From positions 1 to 12,128 of the forward strand of contig QGVE01000083.1 of assembly GCA_003242675.1 (NCBI GenBank): a DNA stretch of 12,128 nucleotides, read 5' to 3'. The stretch comes from Bacillota bacterium. GTDB lineage: Bacteria > Bacillota_E > Symbiobacteriia > Symbiobacteriales > Symbiobacteriaceae. This document shows, piece after piece, positions 11,366 to 12,128 of this stretch (positions are counted from its first letter, which is position 1; each line of letters begins with the position of its first letter). The position numbers were made by a program, and so were the translations under genes. A model generated the notes under the pieces. That model saw only the letters and a list, made by a program, of their open reading frames with translations. It was not told where the DNA came from and ran no database searches.

Positions 11366-12128
11366 ATGACGACCTACCGCATCGACACGCATCCCATCCT
11401 GTCCGTTCCGCCGCGCGAGTCCATCCTGTTCGCCTGGCGCGGCCGGCCGCTGACGGCCCGGGCCGGCGAGACCATCGCGGCGGCCCTGTTTGCCAACGGC
11501 ATCCGCACGTTCGGCCACCATCACAAGGACGGCTCCCCGCAGGGCATCTTCTGCGCCAACGGCCAGTGCGCGCAGTGCATGGTGCTGGCAGACGGCCGGC
11601 CAGTGAAGGCCTGTGTGACCCTGGTCCGCCCCGGCATGCAGGTGGAGCCGCTGGACGGGCTGCCCGTGCTGCCGCCAGCGCCGGCTGCGGCGCCCCCAAA
11701 GGCCCATCCGGGCCACGTGCCGGGGATGGCCCGCATCCGGGAGGTCTCCGTGCCGGTCCTGATCATCGGCGGCGGGCCCGCCGGGCTCTCGGCCGCTGCG
11801 GAGCTGGGCGCGCTGGGCATCCGGGTCCTGCTGGTGGACGACAAGCACCGGCTCGGCGGCAAGCTGGTCCTGCAGACCCACCGGTTCTTCGGCTCGGTGG
11901 AGGCGGTCTGGGCCGGCCACCGCGGCATCGACATCGCCGAGATTCTGGCGGAGCGGATCCGCACCCTGCCTTCGGTGGAGGTGTGGCTGGAGAGCACGGC
12001 TCTGGCCGTCTTCCGGGACGGCAAGGTGGCGGTGCTGAAGGGGGACGAGTACGTCCTGGTCCGCCCCGATGCGCTGCTGGTCGCCACCGCGCCCCGAGCG
12101 CGAAACCGGGTCTTCCCGGCAAAAACCC
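11366..12128 (+). CDS. [2Fe-2S]/FAD-dependent oxidoreductase, N-terminal part (runs off the window)
   Basis: 254 residues are visible before the right edge. Residues 1-100 form a small ferredoxin-like domain with cluster cysteines 63, 68, 71 and 83 (C-x4-C-x2-C-x11-C, in FCANGQCAQC then KACV). An Ala/Pro linker (about 101-127) leads to an FAD-binding Rossmann domain: VLIIGGGPAGLSAAAELG (131-148), then VLLVDD at the end of the second strand (154-159). This order matches the alpha subunits of heterotetrameric sarcosine oxidase, opine oxidases and hydrogen cyanide synthase-type amine oxidising complexes. The substrate cannot be told, and partner subunits would lie downstream. The expected ATGAR-type motif near residue 240 reads ATAPRAR, and the last ~40 bases look disturbed. 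Confidence 0.85.
   Translation, partial: MTTYRIDTHPILSVPPRESILFAWRGRPLTARAGETIAAALFANGIRTFGHHHKDGSPQGIFCANGQCAQCMVLADGRPVKACVTLVRPGMQVEPLDGLPVLPPAPAAAPPKAHPGHVPGMARIREVSVPVLIIGGGPAGLSAAAELGALGIRVLLVDDKHRLGGKLVLQTHRFFGSVEAVWAGHRGIDIAEILAERIRTLPSVEVWLESTALAVFRDGKVAVLKGDEYVLVRPDALLVATAPRARNRVFPAKT

Noticed and set aside
9947..11920. Very long minus-strand frame (657 codons) opposite the PLD-like and oxidoreductase genes
   Set aside because: It crosses an intrinsic terminator and two plus-strand genes. Its His/Gln/Arg-rich composition is typical of an antisense shadow.

Overview
The window is about 12.1 kb of very GC-rich bacterial DNA. Genes have near-uniform G/C third codon positions, strong AGGAGG-type ribosome binding sites, some GTG and TTG starts, and stop/start overlaps. 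The gene set (two-subunit [4Fe-4S] fumarase, SucCD, a PduL-type phosphotransacylase, an ECF sigma with a membrane anti-sigma) fits a high-GC Firmicute. My best guess is a Symbiobacterium-like Clostridia member, but that rests on gene content and codon style, not a database match.

Layout. Positions 1-100 hold the C-terminal end of an unidentified gene. Positions 101-865 hold no gene: mainly a degenerate 33-bp tandem array (141-700), then an AT-richer promoter segment. Next come fumarase alpha and beta subunits (866-2301, translationally coupled), a hairpin, a new extended -10 promoter, and sucC-sucD (2452-4453). Together these cover the succinyl-CoA to succinate and fumarate to malate steps of the TCA cycle. 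A 13-bp hairpin closes the block and leads into a second, unrelated 27/28-bp tandem array (4521-4720). A 71-aa protein of unknown function follows.

The middle is accessory-like. A minus-strand three-helix membrane protein (5030-5500, DUF4870-like) sits head to head with a plus-strand SIR2-like NAD-binding protein that carries a four-cysteine zinc site. An ECF sigma factor (6583-7179) follows, preceded by a near-consensus ECF promoter that suggests autoregulation. It overlaps a membrane anti-sigma gene (7176-8315). A PduL phosphotransacylase (8460-9038) has a structured 144-nt leader and a good intrinsic terminator.

The right part has a beta-class amino DNA methyltransferase (9255-10040). It is followed after 20 bp by a PLD-fold-like protein whose HKD motif has lost the His and Lys (10061-11152). 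After another terminator, the window ends inside a [2Fe-2S]/FAD oxidoreductase gene (11366 to the edge), whose last ~40 bases look aberrant.

Most worth a second look: the two tandem arrays that bracket the fum-suc block, each with internal block duplications; the methyltransferase plus degenerate-PLD pair; the tightly packed divergent SIR2/membrane pair; the ECF autoregulatory promoter; and the competing hairpins at the fumarase promoter. None is proven to be a new system from sequence alone.
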